The position numbers and the translations under genes were made by a program. This document shows, in pieces, positions 29,780 to 41,720 of a stretch of DNA of 64,000 nucleotides (positions are counted from its first letter, which is position 1; the number at the start of each line of letters is the position of its first letter). The notes beneath the pieces are model-generated. The model did no database searches. It was not told where the DNA came from and saw nothing but the letters and a program-made list of their open reading frames with translations. This DNA comes from Mastigamoeba balamuthi (lineage: Eukaryota; Evosea; Mastigamoebida; Mastigamoebidae): positions 150,926-214,925 of the forward strand of contig CACRSC010000011.1 of NCBI GenBank assembly GCA_902651635.1. The letters are read 5' to 3'.

Positions 29780-31035
29780 CATTCAGAACAACAACCTTCT
29801 GAATCAAGTGAGTATGAACTTATCTAACAACTGCAGGATTCTGAAGACAGGATAGATGGAGATCATAGGGCAACAGAGAAGCAGCAAGCAGATGAAGACT
29901 AGAGGGAGTCATTAACACTCTGTGCGAACCTGAAGAGAATGCAGTAGTAGTTCCTTGATTTTAAAGACAGTGACAAGATCTGTACTCTGACCACAGGCTC
30001 TTGCCAGGAGACAATTTGATAAAGAGCTTCCACAAGGACGTGAGAGTGACTTCCTCAGTGAAAACTGATCGCGGGACGAATTCCCAGATGAGTTCTCACA
30101 GGCAGGTGAACTGCTTCACTCTGAGAACAGTCCGCATTCATTGTGCATGGAGAAAAGTGTCAGAGCGGGCACAGAACTTGCCCAGGACCTCCAGGGTGAT
30201 CACATTGGAAAGAGGTCTGCCAGAGACACCATGGCTGGCAGGCAGTCAGGCATCGAAACACACTGGTCACGTCTCTCAGAACCCCTGTGTCTGAGGTTTA
30301 TAGCACCGAAAAAAGAAAGGACCCTTATCCATTTCGAATCACTAGTTACTACGTTCTGTGAAGCTGAGAGAGCACAGCATGCCACCAGAAGAGAAAAATC
30401 ATGGGAAGAATAGAAGAGTGTTCTTCCCACCAGATTTGCATACGGTTCCCAGTGATGCTGTGATGAAGGTATTTGCAGCCAACAGTCCCATTTTCCTGAG
30501 TTTCAGCTGGAGTACTGCATCGTCACGAGAAAAGAAACTGGAGAAAGTGAATCAGGTCAGTTCTTCATATTTGAATCAGTAACAAAACTGGTTGGATCGA
30601 ACATTCCTGTGATCTGTATGTTTTCATACTGGATTTCAGGAATGTATGCTCAGCTATGGTGTTCGACTGCTGGGGCGCCTCAAGGAACTTGAGGTACGGC
30701 TTGGCGGGGATGCAATGTCAGACATTCGCCTTGGAGGCCAGACACATGCTGTGTGCACAGGCAAAGCCGTGTTACCGTGATGGGGTGTCTTACAGCTGGA
30801 GCTGATCTGCACTGTCTGAGGTTTTCTTGCCCGAGCCCCAGGGTGAACCTCACGGACCCGTGGACTGACAGGTCGCTCGAGGCGGACCAATGACCGTGGT
30901 GCGCTGTGTGCGTTGTACATTGCAGCCAGTTTGTCTCTGTCCCTCGATGAAAAGTGATGGAAACCCTTATGCGGGGAGCCAAGGCTCCCGTTGAGCAGCA
31001 GGAAGATGTCGCCCTTTTGCAGCGGCTGCCTCATG

Positions 31036-31245
31036 CTACTTGTTGATCAGAGTGATGCGCAGAGCCACAGCGTTAGCAGGGCGAGCGCTTATGCCGCCAG
31101 TAGTGGTCAGATAGAAGCCGTTGGTGCGGTAGATTGCCACTGTGTTGCCGTACTTGATGTACGAGCCACTGATGGAGGGGCAGTCGATCTGTGCGACTGC
31201 AGAAGCCGCCAGAGCCAGCACAACCAGGAGGGAGGTGGTGCTCAT
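31036..31245 (-). CDS. Small secreted protein
   Basis: A 69-residue frame with a clear signal peptide, MSTTSLLVVLALAASAVAQ, cleaved after AVA or VAQ. The mature part of about 50 residues begins IDCPSISGSYIKYGN and ends VALRITLINK. It has a single cysteine and alternating hydrophobic residues suggesting a small beta fold. No family is recognised. The GC content and third-position bias fit the organism's genes. Confidence 0.65.
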   Translation of the reverse strand: MSTTSLLVVLALAASAVAQIDCPSISGSYIKYGNTVAIYRTNGFYLTTTGGISARPANAVALRITLINK

Positions 31246-31918
31246 CGGTGGTCGTGGACGCGAGGATGTCTCACGGGCTGGGCAAATAGAGAAACAAAGA
31301 GTTGTTTTGTTCGTCCCAATTTCTCTGAGAAGGAGGGCCGAATTGCACTAACAGAGCAATCAGATTCAGGCATGACGATGCCGATGGGCGAGATTTTCCC
31401 CGGAAATTAGGTGCTCGGAAACAGTAGCAACGTCGGCATCAGCATCGCCGCTGGCAACTCATCGGCAGGGCAACGGCAACGACATTCTAGCCAGATTTCA
31501 CTCCCATTTTGCGCTTCGTGGACGATGACGTGTTAAGGCCGCCTTTAAAGGCCGTGCGGCTCTGCCTACGAATCATTATTCTCAAGCCCTTCACACAAGC
31601 AAGTCTTCCCCTCGGGCAAGGCGATCGCCATTCACTTCTCTCTGCCGACCTTCTCTGCTCAAGCTGGGGTTTGTCCGCTACCACAGTGCCCCTCATCCAC
31701 CGGCAAGTCACAGTCTCTTCACAGGCGAGAGGGCCTGCGGGGCAGTGGCAGCTCATCTTGCTGGTCGTGACAGCAATGCAAGCACCTTGGCGTTTGGTCG
31801 ACCCTGCCAAGGCCGAGACCTGCGGGAGACAGCCTCGAGACCATGGTACCAGCTTCTCCTACTTGCTCTGCTCTGCGCTGACCTCCCTGAGTGTTGCGAG
31901 CACCTGAGCAAGGCCGAC

Positions 31919-34176
31919 ATGAATACATGCTCAGACAGCGACGCTTCGAAGCGTCCGCCTGGTACTTGGTCCCCGAATTGCAGTCGAGAACTAGCGACCT
32001 CATCCGGGGTGCCACTTGACATGTGCGAGGAGCTGCGGTGCTACATATGGCGTGGTAAAGACACCTGCCAGCTGATTCACACATACACTTCCCGCATAAG
32101 TGAATCTCCATACATTTTTAGCGTTTTCCCCCTTGAACACCCAAACCAAGAGCAAGCGCGCGCACGGCTCCAGATGTTCCTTTCGTTGGAGGCGAAGGTG
32201 GAGGAGAGGTGCGCGGAGGTGGAGCGTCGGGCACTGGGCACGGTGGCGCTATCGGAGGCCCTTTTTGCTGGCTTCTGCCGGCTGGACCCCCAGAAGGAAC
32301 GTCTGGAGTACATAAGGTGCGCCACCAAAACCCACCTTGCCAGACACCCAAATACCCCCCTCCTCGCTGCCAGCTCCGTGGCCAAGGGCCCCCTCCTGTT
32401 CAAGGCGCGCGCAGGCACTCACGTGACCGAGCTTGACGCGTTTTTCTGCCACTACCCACTGGCCCTCCTGGACAAGGTCGTCGAGTGGCACCGCGCAGAC
32501 GACTGCCATACGCACCGGTTCAAGTACAACGCGACCTACTCTATGCCGATCACGGCCAAGAGGGCACTTCAGTACTACGCTGTCCGCTTCGAGATTCTCG
32601 CAGCTCCGGTGTCCCACCACAACACCTGTACCCGCACTGATGCCGGCCATCTTCTGTGAGACGAGTGGCAAGCCACGATGGAGTGCCTCGACCTCGACAA
32701 AGGCACACGATTGGGCATCACGGCGCTTGAGCGCTACCACGCGAACTTCTACATCCCCCAGGACCTCGAGCCACTCTTCAACGAGAATTTCCTCACCAAC
32801 GTCCTCACGCTCGGCGAGGCTGTAGCAGCAGACGAGAAGGCTTATGGCGGCCTTCATCAAGCTCCAGCGTCCTGCAAGTGCGAGCACAAGGTATCCCTCC
32901 CTTTTCCCCCTTGTGCCCGTTTTTTTCAAATTTCAAAAATTTTGACTTTGGCGCGCAAACAGGTGGGTGCTGACAAAATTGCACTGTGGTACCAGACGAC
33001 GTGCGGGAAGACACAGTTCAACGCCCCCTACCTCGTTCGTTTCCGAGCCTTCGATAACAACACAGTGACCAGTGAGAAGGACACCCCAGCTACCATGCTC
33101 GGCGAGAACGCCCTCCTTCTTGCCTCCATGGGAGGTGGTCTCGCCATTACAGACTCGCTCTATACGCCTCGCCAAGGGATCGCAATGTGGCGCAGTGTGG
33201 CCAGTGTCTACCCGACCACTCGTCTGCTCTCGGCAACAAAGGCCTCGTCCTTCCAGCCCCTCATTAACCAGGTGAGGTCAAGAACCACTCTTTGTCTGAC
33301 CTCCCACACAGATTCCTACAACAGATGTCGAGGTCCCTGGGTCGTTTGCCACACTGGTTCGAGTTCTCGAGCCCTCAGCACCCAGTCCAGCTCAAGAGCT
33401 CTCGGCGCCATCCCCTTCTCCAGCACAAGTCGAACCCCCTGGTGCTGTTGCTCCACAGACCACAGGGAAGCGAGTGGCCTCGTACACACGATTCGAGCGC
33501 CAGGCGTTGGCAATCACTGGGCCCAGGTGATGCCGTGCTCCAACTCGCTTCGATGACAAGGTTCTCGTGGCCGACTCAGAGACAGTGGTGCCAGAGTCGG
33601 AAACAGATCCAGACGAAAGCGAGACAGACACAAGCGAGCCAGACGAAAGTGAGCCAGATGACACAGAGGCTCCCCTTCCCGATGTGCGTTTCCCAATGTG
33701 ACTCCACTTATGCTTTCCAGGAATGCACGGCACCGAAATCGCGGGTGCGAGTCCGAAACAAGGCCAACAAGGAGATCATGGGGGTTGATGACCATCAGGT
33801 CGAGGTCTTTGTTGTCAGCCGTTCACACGATCGAAAGAAGAAGCTCCACTACACATTCTCGAATGCCTTTAGGCTCGTTCTGCACCCAGCACCTAAGGCT
33901 CGCAGGGGCCTTAATCTCCCATACCTCTACTATGGTGTGGGCTTCTCTGTCTGTGACGAGTACAACAAGCTGATGAACGAGAAGGGCTTCAAGAGCGTCC
34001 ACCGGCGCGATCACTTTCTTCTCGCCATGGACGACTTCTACATGACGTGTTTGCTTCTGGACTCCTGGATCTACTACAAGACGATCAACAGAGAGTCCGA
34101 TCTGGACTTCGGCACTTTTGCCCACAACCTTGCCCTCCAGACAGCTGCCTATGCCGCCCGTACTCATGACTGTTAG
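31919..34176 (+). CDS. Second piggyBac-like transposase, multi-exon
   Basis: Well-supported introns are 32891-32961 (GTATCC to AAACAG), 33272-33311 (40 nt) and 33684-33720 (37 nt). Coding blocks include HRFKYNATYSMPITAKRAL, ECLDLDKGTRLGITALERYH, VAADEKAYGGLHQ (position of the first catalytic Asp), AITDSLYTPRQGIAMW (second Asp) and CDEYNKLMNEKGFK followed by LLLDSWIYYKTINR, which is the typical piggyBac C-terminal block. Two joins do not resolve: near 32640-32665, and near 33531-33546, where the frame slips. The copy may therefore be decayed, or those introns may be unusual. A Pro/Ser/Glu-rich linker (DPDESETDTSEPDESE) lies before the last exon. No TTAA-flanked inverted repeats were found, so the element's ends are undefined and the start is uncertain. 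Confidence 0.65.
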
Positions 34177-35337
34177 ACGTTCCGACGCCACAGGGCCACT
34201 CCCCTAACATCAGGCAACCGGAAACCATACTTCGTTGTTGCCTCCCCTTGCTCTGTGGTGCTGCGCGTGCTTCGAAATCGGCTGCAGAGAACACAGATTT
34301 TACTGCAATTTTTCTTATGCGGGAGATTTATGCGTGAGTCCACAGTGTCGCTCGACACAGCCGGCACTGGCACGTAGCCTGTCTGTTCCCCCCACGGCGA
34401 GGGTGCAGTACCAGTTTGGCAAGGGCGAGGGCACCGGCGCCACAATCGATCTCTACGGCAGCGAGGCGATCACTTTCATTGATCTACTCGGGATCTGGTC
34501 CTTGAATTACGTTATTCACTTCTTGCCTCCGCCAAGAGAGCCTCTCTTGCCCCCCTCCCTTTATATAAAAAAAGGGGCGTTTGGAGGGTACTGCCACACG
34601 GGCCTCGTTTCAGGCCCCAGGGTGCCCGGGACTCAGTCCCTCACTCCTGGTCGATTCCAGGAATAAATAGATGCATGGCTGTAGGCTGGTCGAGCCACAG
34701 GCCTTCAGCATCGGCGGACTCAGCGACGGGCATCTCGCTGACCCGGTCTCCTGTCCCCTAGGAGGGTTATCACCAACAACATAAGTGATCTATAACGGAA
34801 GTAGAAGGGCCCAAAGATACCTGAAGAGGACTCGCGCGCGGCTCGGGATCATACGAAATGCCCCTCCAGCAGATCGTCATTCTTACACCAGACACGGGCC
34901 CAGGTACCTCCTTCCCGCAGCGTGCGCGTTGTTCCCTTGACAGCGATGCACGCCCAGCAGCCCAGCAGCGGCAGAAAGTCCAAACAGGACTACTGTACCA
35001 CCTCTTCTTCCTCAGCACCCCGTCTGCGTCGGCTGAGGCTGGCGACAGGCCACAGGAGCTAAGCCCGGTGGTGGAAGTAGTGTCGTTTCCCGCGTGGCCG
35101 ACACTGCTTCAAGCATCGGCGTGCTGTGTACAAGCGTCGTCTTCGACACAATAGTGTATGACGAGTCCAGGAGTGTTGTGCTTCCTCAGCTCGATACACT
35201 ATTTCAGGTGGTGTCGGGATGATTGGACCCCTTTGTTGCTTCTGGTGTGCCAGGTAGACTCATGAACAAAGCAGCACACGGTGAGCTGGCATAGCACAGC
35301 GGCAGGTGGCGAGCAGCTCAGTGAGTGCGTCGACAGT
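34177..35337. other. No supported gene
   Basis: About 1.1 kb between the second transposase and the glycerol dehydrogenase gene. A TATA-like run (ctttatataaaaaaagggg) lies near 34559. Frames such as the one starting at 34235 show no domain and have weak codon bias. Confidence 0.45.
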
Positions 35338-36837
35338 CTACTTGGTCTTGAGCGAGCAGAGCGAGTAGGGCTGCTTGGTCCTGGGGCGGCTCGTGCCGTA
35401 CGCGTCCATCATCCTCAAAAGGTTCACCACCACCGCAGGCGACACGAAGTGGGGCTCGCACACAGTGCGGCGCGTGCACGCCTGCGAGGGACACAGCGGG
35501 AGTCAGCAAGTCGCACAGCACAGAAGAGGCGATGGCGAGGGGGGCGAGCGGGGGGGGGGAAGGACCTTGTTGGCAGCGACGAGGAGCTCGGCGTCGGTGA
35601 CCTTGGCGAGGCCGACGTGGGCGAGGGTGGTGGGGAGGCCGACGCGGTCGCAGAAGTCGAAGATGTCGGCGACCTGCTGCTCGGACCAGTCGTGGAGGAA
35701 GAGGGAGGCGAGGACGCCGATGGTGACGACCTCTCCGTGGAGGAAGGGGCGGACCTGGGGCAGGGCGGTGAGGCCCTCCTGGACGCTGTGGGCCATGGCC
35801 AGGCCGCCGCTCTCGAAGCCCAGGCCCGACAGCAGCGTGTTGGTCTCCACCACCCGCTCGAAGGCGGGCACCACCGCCCGCGCCTCGTTGGCCGCCAGTG
35901 CCAGCACCCCGTGCTTGCGCAGCGTGTCGTAGCACAGCCGCGCCAGCGCGTACGCCGTCAGCGACCCCATGTCCGTGCTGCTCGCCGACGACGCGCTCGC
36001 CGTCTGCTGGCAGCTCTCCGCCTCGAACCACGTCGCCAGCGCGTCCCCGATGCCAGCGGCCAGGAACCGGGGCGGCGCCTCGACGATGACCTCTGTGTCC
36101 ATCAGCACCACGTTGGGGTTGTGCCGCAGGTGCACCGTCTCGCTGTGTGCGCGTGGGAGGGACGGCCACGGGTGAGAACACGTTTGGCTGGCGACTTGCG
36201 GTGGGAGCTGCCCAAGCTCGCGGCGCTGAAAAACGAGCCCGACCGGGTCACCGGGTTTTCAGTCCATACAGGAAAAAAAAGCGGAAACACAGCGACGACA
36301 AAAAGCGGAGAAGCGCAGGGGAGAGGAAGGAGGAGGAGCGGACCTGAACTCGCCCTCGGGGGTGTAGACGATGGCGATGGAGGAGCAGGGGGCGTCGGTG
36401 CTGGCGGTGGTGGGGCAGACGACGAGGTCGAGGCCGTTGATCTCGGCGACCACCTTGGCGGCGTCGATGGTCTTGCCGCCCCCGATGCCCACCACCACGC
36501 TCGCCCCGGAGCCCTCGCACACGCCCCGCAGCCGCTCGATCTCTGCCCGCGTGACCTCCCCCGCGAACTGCTCGAACCGCACCTCCCCGGCGCTCCCTGT
36601 CGCCGCGAACAGTGGCCGCACGCGGGTCTCGACGATGCGGTCCACCGGCGGCCCCGCGCACACCACCAGCGCCCGGCCCCCGTGCTCCGCCACCAGCCCC
36701 GGCAGCCGCCCCAGCGCCCCCGCCCCCTGGATGTACTTGCCCGGGAACAGCGTCGTCGTCACCCGCGTCGTCGTCTTGAGCGTCGTCCCCTCTGCCGACC
36801 CCCCGTTACTGTTCGCCTCCACTGCGCTGCTCGGCAT
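35338..36837 (-). CDS. gldA: Glycerol dehydrogenase, bacterial GldA type
   Basis: Iron-containing-alcohol-dehydrogenase-superfamily enzyme that oxidises glycerol to dihydroxyacetone with NAD and zinc. Three exons (36837-36344, 36142-35566, 35481-35338) give 404 residues; E. coli GldA has 367. The NAD-binding half shows FPGKYIQGAGALGRLP, RLRGVCEGSGASVVVGIGGG and PTTASTDAPCSSIAIVYTPE. The metal ligands are in AAGIGDALATWFEAE (Asp), GFESGGLAMAHSVQEGLTA (His) and PFLHGEVVTIG (His). Identity to bacterial GldA is high along the whole length, suggesting ancient or recent transfer followed by gain of two introns (201 and 84 nt, both GT-AG). The 35-residue N-terminal extension is Ser/Thr-rich; whether it targets an organelle is unclear. 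Confidence 0.92.
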
Positions 36838-37884
36838 CTCTCCTCTGCTCTTCTTCGTGTCTTGTCTGTTGCTCTCCCCTTTGTTCTTGGGTTTGCTGGC
36901 CTCTGATGCCCCGATTCGCTCCGGGTTTTGTTGCCTGTGGGCCCCCCACGTCACTGCGCGTCTTCCGCTGCGCCTGCCTCGTTTGAGTTCGCGCATCATC
37001 AGCGGCGAATTTCCCTCGAGTTGAAAAATGTGCACCGCTCCCTCTCGCCCTCCCCCGCTCCCTGCCGCCCCGCGGTCCCTCCGAGCGTCGGTCGGGGCTA
37101 ATCCCGACGCTCTGCGCTCAGGCTCGTCGGAGGGGAAGCGCCGGGAGGGGAGTACGGCCCTGCAGGGCTTGTTTTCCTCGCGGCGTAGAAAAAGCTGCGC
37201 CTGCCCTGAACCGGCGCACAGCAGCGCAGCGACGTCACGCCGGTGTGGGTGGCCTCCCATACAGGAAGTGCCCGGGGCCCACACCACTCCCATCCCAACG
37301 CGGCTCGTCGCGCTACACGGGGTGGCATCTCATGGCCTGCTGTCTGTCCTCGCGTGCGTCTTGTGTGCGGCCACCCTCTGGGCTGTGACTCTGTGGACGG
37401 CTTGTCGTCCACTGGCCCATACCGCGCGACAACACCCTCTGTCGTGAGGGCAGCTTCAGCGTCCCCGATATGCCGCAACTTGTGATGCGAAGCACCGAAG
37501 CTGCCTCTTCCCTTAGTCAGGTCAGCGATGGCTCTCTTCCACAGTTCCGTGTTTGGCGGCCTCCGCGCTCTCGCCTTGGCGTTTCCTCTGAAATGCGCGC
37601 CTGTAATTGATTCATTGGTTTGGCGCGCTTTCTGAGAAATCCCGCCCGTTTAGTGTGGAAGCTCTCCTAGATGGAGACGGACCCGAGGGCGAGCCTGGCG
37701 CCCTTTGGTAACCCCCAGGAGTCCGACGATACGTTCCACGCTCGGAGCGGGGCGCCTCTCCCCACGGCTGCCGCTGGTACGGTCGAGAGATCGATGCGCG
37801 GGCATTCGGTTCGGGGAGACGGGGTCAGCAACACTCACAGCCGTTGCCCTCTGTGCAGCAGCGGCACCGCTGACGGTACGGGTA
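36838..37884. other. Divergent intergenic region
   Basis: Region between the glycerol dehydrogenase start (minus) and the RING gene start (plus). A plus-strand frame at 37028-37447 includes a hydrophobic run (HGLLSVLACVLCAATLWAVT), but its codon usage is poor and no homologue is apparent, so it is not called. Confidence 0.4.
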
Positions 37885-38395
37885 ATGCTGCCCCCGTACT
37901 CCAGACAGCACCGCGGGGACACCGGGACAGCCCAGCAGAGGCGCGTGCAGGCGCTGCGGTCGGCGTGCGACCAGATGCAGGGAGCGCACAGCGACGACGA
38001 GGGGCCTCCGGCCAGCAGCAGCGCTGCCTCGCAGGGTCGCCGGGGCGCAAGCGGCACAGGTCCCCAGGTGCCCACGTGCGCCGTGTGCCTCGAGCAGTTT
38101 GCCGAGGTGGGGCAGCGCTGCCCGTACGTTCTGCACTGCGGGCACTCGTTCTGCTACGACTGCGTGCACAACTTCGCGTATGCCGAGCCGCCGCTGCCCG
38201 CTGTGCACTGCCCCACGTGCAGGGAGCTCATCGACGTGCGACTCCCGAGCCCCCAGTTGGTTGACTGGCGTACACGCCGCGCAGATGTGGATCGACGCCC
38301 CCAAGAAGAACTACCAGCTCATCGAGTGCGTCGCTGCCATCCGTGAGTGGAGCAACGCCAACAGCGGCGGCAGTGGTTTCCTCCCTGAGCTGTGA
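37885..38395 (+). CDS. RING-finger protein
   Basis: Exons 37885-38235 and 38285-38395 are separated by a 49-nt intron (GTGCGA to CGCGCAG) and give 153 residues. A single C3HC4 RING is visible: TCAVCLEQF, then YVLHCGHSFCYDCV and HCPTCRELID, with zinc-binding pairs C-x2-C, C-x-H-x2-C-x2-C and C-x2-C. Such domains recruit ubiquitin-conjugating enzymes, so this is a probable E3 ligase. The N-terminal half is low-complexity (SDDEGPPASSSAASQ). The C-terminus, reached only after splicing, is MWIDAPKKNYQLIECVAAI. The start is uncertain; the frame stays open upstream to 37705. Confidence 0.8.
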
Positions 38396-38788
38396 GGAAT
38401 GGCAGCCCCCCCTCCGCGCGATTGTCCTTGCAGGTCCCTGCATGTCTGCACCACAGCTGCTCGTCATATGCAACACACTGCATTCGGGGCGCTCAGGTAA
38501 TGCTGGTTGTTTTTTATATGAGTGCTACTTGCCCATTCCCCTCAACCCAACAGAGCTCATGTGGGCCATCACAGCATTGGTTGTAGCATCGCTGCAATAC
38601 ACACGAGTTTTCAAGAGCAGATTTGTGACTCTCTGGCCTGGTCACATGGCAGCGGATGAATGAGTTCTACACACTGCCTGACCTTTGGAACAACTCTGCA
38701 AGTTCTGTTTCCTCATAGACAGCCAAGGGTTGGTCTTCTTCTATAAGGATTAATAATGCCTCTACTACAATAACTGTTTCCTAATGAA
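38396..38788. other. Intergenic, tail to tail
   Basis: About 390 bp between the stops of the RING gene and the tandem-kinase gene, AT-richer than its surroundings. No gene is supported. Confidence 0.5.
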
Positions 38789-41720
38789 TCACGGATAAGC
38801 CACGTTGTAAGAATAAGGGCTGTTCCTACACACATCCATCCCATCACTCTTGGAAAGCTCGGCCGAGGCTACAGATGGCAGAGCATCAAGCTCCGCCAAA
38901 ACTGTTGTCGGTGAAAGGCGCTGGCCCGGATGAAACCGCGTGCATCCCTGTATCACAACCTGAAAGGGCTCGCTGAGTCCCTCGACAGGCAGGCAGCTCC
39001 CTGCAAGGAGTGCCGCCACAAGCTCCTGTACAGACTTATGGACCGTCCATGGTTCCTGCATGAGCAAATCAGAACAAGAGGGAATCGTGCACGTGCCTGC
39101 CCCGTGCACAGTTCCCACAGGGTAACACCAAGGCTCCAGATGTCTGCACACTTGGACGGCGGCGAGGATTGGAGGCACTCTGGCGACTGCCATCTCCAGA
39201 TGTCCTCGCGCGTGTCGAGTTCTGGGTGGTAGGCACGTAGTTTTGGTACGAACCCGTCGCCCGTGGCAACGAGGTGCACAGCCGAGCAGCAGATATGCCC
39301 ATGGGTCATGCCCATCCACTCCAGCACCTCGACAGCTGCCACGATCCCCCTGGCGATCTGCGGAATCCATCTGATAGCGGTCTCTCTCTTGAGACTGGAG
39401 AGGCGGCAGGTCTCTCTGCCAAACACCATCGGCGGGACTCCGTTGGCGGCTCTTCCCAGGAAGCCATAGAAGTCGAGTATGTTCGGATGGCACACCCTGC
39501 AATGCAAATGCTCGTGTAAGAGGCTGACACACAACTAAATGAACGACGAACTTAGTGAACGAGGTGGCCTCGAACAGCTCCGCGGTGATCTGATCGGGCG
39601 TGGTCTTGTCCTTCAGCGTGGACACAGGCAGCTGACATACGCTCACCTCGTCGTCGACTTTCCAACAAGTCTGCGCAAAGATGAGAGCAACTGCTTTTGA
39701 AACGAAATACAGGAATGCAAACCTTCTCGCCCGGGACGGAGGCCACGTAGGAGAAGAAGGTCTGTTGGCATTCCTGCGAGATCCCGAAAGCCTCGAGCCA
39801 CGTGGGAGTCACCTGCGCAACGTTTGAGGCAGAGACACCACGAGAAACGAACCTCGTGTATGTTCTCCAGCGTGACGCCCGCTTTCCTGAGCTCCTCCTT
39901 GTACTCCACGCCGTCCATGTCGATCAGAAGCGTCTGGAACTGCCGCGTTCTTGTCAACGACGGCGCAGTCCACTTCTTCGTCGCCTTGAAGCGAGGCCGC
40001 AGGGTTGCCAGGTCCAGCTTGAGCGTGTGCAGGGCCGACATGAGGATTGCCACCCCGTCGACAGTCGCAGTTTTCTCCCAAGACCCGACGAGCTCGCACA
40101 GCAGCTTCGTGGAGAGCTCCAGGGGGTCCGCGAGCGTCGTCGTCCGCTGCCTCTTGGCTGGCGGCTGCATCTGGGCCGGCGTCAGGGACCTCCTCTTGCT
40201 CACGTAGTCCCACAGGCAGTCGAAAGACGGCCTGTCCGACTCCTTCTGCTCCCAGCACGCCGCCGCGACGTCGTAGAGGTACCTCGGCTCCGCGTTGGGG
40301 TCGCGCAATCTGCCCCCAGCGAGGAGGAACGAAAGCAGCTTCTCCGGGTCCACCTCGCTGTACGGTCTCTGTGCGCAGCCCGTGAGCAGCTCCCAGACAA
40401 AGACGCCGAAGCTCCAGACGTCTGACTTGGTCGTGAACGACGGGGGCGTCGCCAGCGCCTCGGGCGGGTACCACCAGCGTGGCAGGTGCTGCGCCGCCGT
40501 GTGGTACCGCGAGATCGACAGCCTCGAGAGGCCAAAGTCACCCACCTTGGCCCTGAACCCCTCGCTTCCTCTCTACGAGGGCGCCGGTCGGTCGGGCAGA
40601 TGAGCCCGGTGAGGACACGCGAGGGCAAACAGGGCAGGCAGGGGCAGCTCCACGTGCCACAATGAGGACGTTGCGGGCCGCGAGGTCGCGGTGCAGCACG
40701 TGCCTCTGCGACAGGTAGTCCATCGCCGAGGCGACGTCCAGCGCGAACTGGACGACCTCCGCGGGCTCCAGGGGCCGCGTCCTGCAGAGGGCCTCTGCGC
40801 TGCACTCGCAGGCCTCCATGACGATGTGCGGCACCGACTGGATCTCCGCGAGCCCGTAGTACGCGACGACCCGCGGGTGGTGCAGCAGCTGGTGCACCCC
40901 CGCCTCCCTGTCGAGCAGCCAGAACTCCACCGCGTCGAGGACGCGCTTGAGAGCGACAGGCGTGCGCGCTGCGCCCCACACGCCGCTGCGGACGGCGCCG
41001 AACGTCCCCGCGCCCATGTCCGCGACAGGGACCACCGCACCCTTGACGAACCTGCTCTGCAGCGCCTGCAGCTTCACTGCGAGCGCCCCCGGCCCTCCGG
41101 GCACCCTCGGCAGCGACGCTGCCAGCGCCTCTATCTGACCCTTGCTCATCTGCAGGAATCCAGAATCCATAAATCCAGATTCCGAACCCAAAATCCAGTA
41201 TCCAAGATATTTCAGGTGCAGGAATCAAGGGGGGAAGGCGCGCGTGCGATGACGCACGCGAGCGAAACCGACGGGAAGCGGCGCGGGCTCGGAGGTCACG
41301 GCGTCCGTCGGCTGGCTCGACTCGACGGCCGACGCCTCGCGCGCCAGCGGCCTCGGCACGCGCGTCGCGGCGGCCAGCAGCCAGCGCTCGCCCTGCTCGG
41401 GCTCCACCTGCGCGGCCCGTGAGGGTGTGCCGGGCGGTGCCTGGCGCGCCCCCTCCCTCCCGGTGCCCCCTCGGGGAGGGCGGGGGGGGGAGCGCCGGTG
41501 CGGTGGAGGGAGCGGCGTGCCTCGGCGAGGACGGGGGCGAGGATGGAGAGGCGCTCGGAGCGCGACCACGGCGACAGGATCGCCACGACGGCGTCTTCCT
41601 GGTCTGGGGAGGGGGCGGGGGGTGCGGGTGAGTGGGTCGCGGCGCGGGGTGGCGGCGGCTCGCGCCTTTGATCCACGACTGGAGGCCGGCGGGGCCCGAG
41701 TGCAGCCAACTCTCAGCCAT
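38789..41720 (-). CDS. Tandem kinase-pseudokinase protein (TKL/tyrosine-kinase-like)
   Basis: Nine exons: 41720-41666, 41603-41521, 41407-41258, 41149-40658, 40572-39853, 39812-39723, 39670-39552, 39496-39097, 39055-38789, 791 residues with frame kept at every join. Kinase 1 has GAGTFGAVRSG (Gly loop), PVALKRVL (Lys), HRDLAARNVLIV (catalytic loop), KVGDFGLSR (DFG), RWWYPPEAL and DVWSFGVFVWELLTG. The AARN and WYPPEA forms are tyrosine-kinase-like. A linker follows (AKRQRTTTLADPLEL...). Domain 2 keeps the C-lobe (WRWQSPECL, DIWSLGVTLWELCTG, IQGCTRFHPGQRLS) and HPNILDFYGF, but HRD has become HGH, DFG is absent and the Gly loop is missing: a pseudokinase. Introns 2, 4 and 8 need GCACG donors (41520, 40657, 39096); intron 1 a weaker GCGCG. 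Intron 8 is 41 nt. The order is the reverse of JAKs. Confidence 0.88.

Larger units (their letters stand above)
28055..31035. other. AT-rich, gene-poor region
   Basis: The composition changes sharply to AT-rich at about 28230 and returns to GC-rich near 30650. Open frames are short and look random. It holds one member of a dispersed repeat (about 28680-29005) and a CTT microsatellite. From about 30650 to 31035 minus-strand frames look more protein-like (GDIFLLLNGSLGSPHKG) but no complete gene could be built. Confidence 0.6.

Noticed and set aside
36259-37293. N-terminal extension of the glycerol dehydrogenase to 37293
   Set aside because: The upstream part lacks the coding bias of the enzyme and has no homology; the ATG at 36837 gives a reasonable N-terminus.
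37028-37447. 139-codon plus-strand frame with a hydrophobic stretch
   Set aside because: Codon usage is unlike neighbouring genes, and the hydrophobic run alone is not enough to call a membrane protein.
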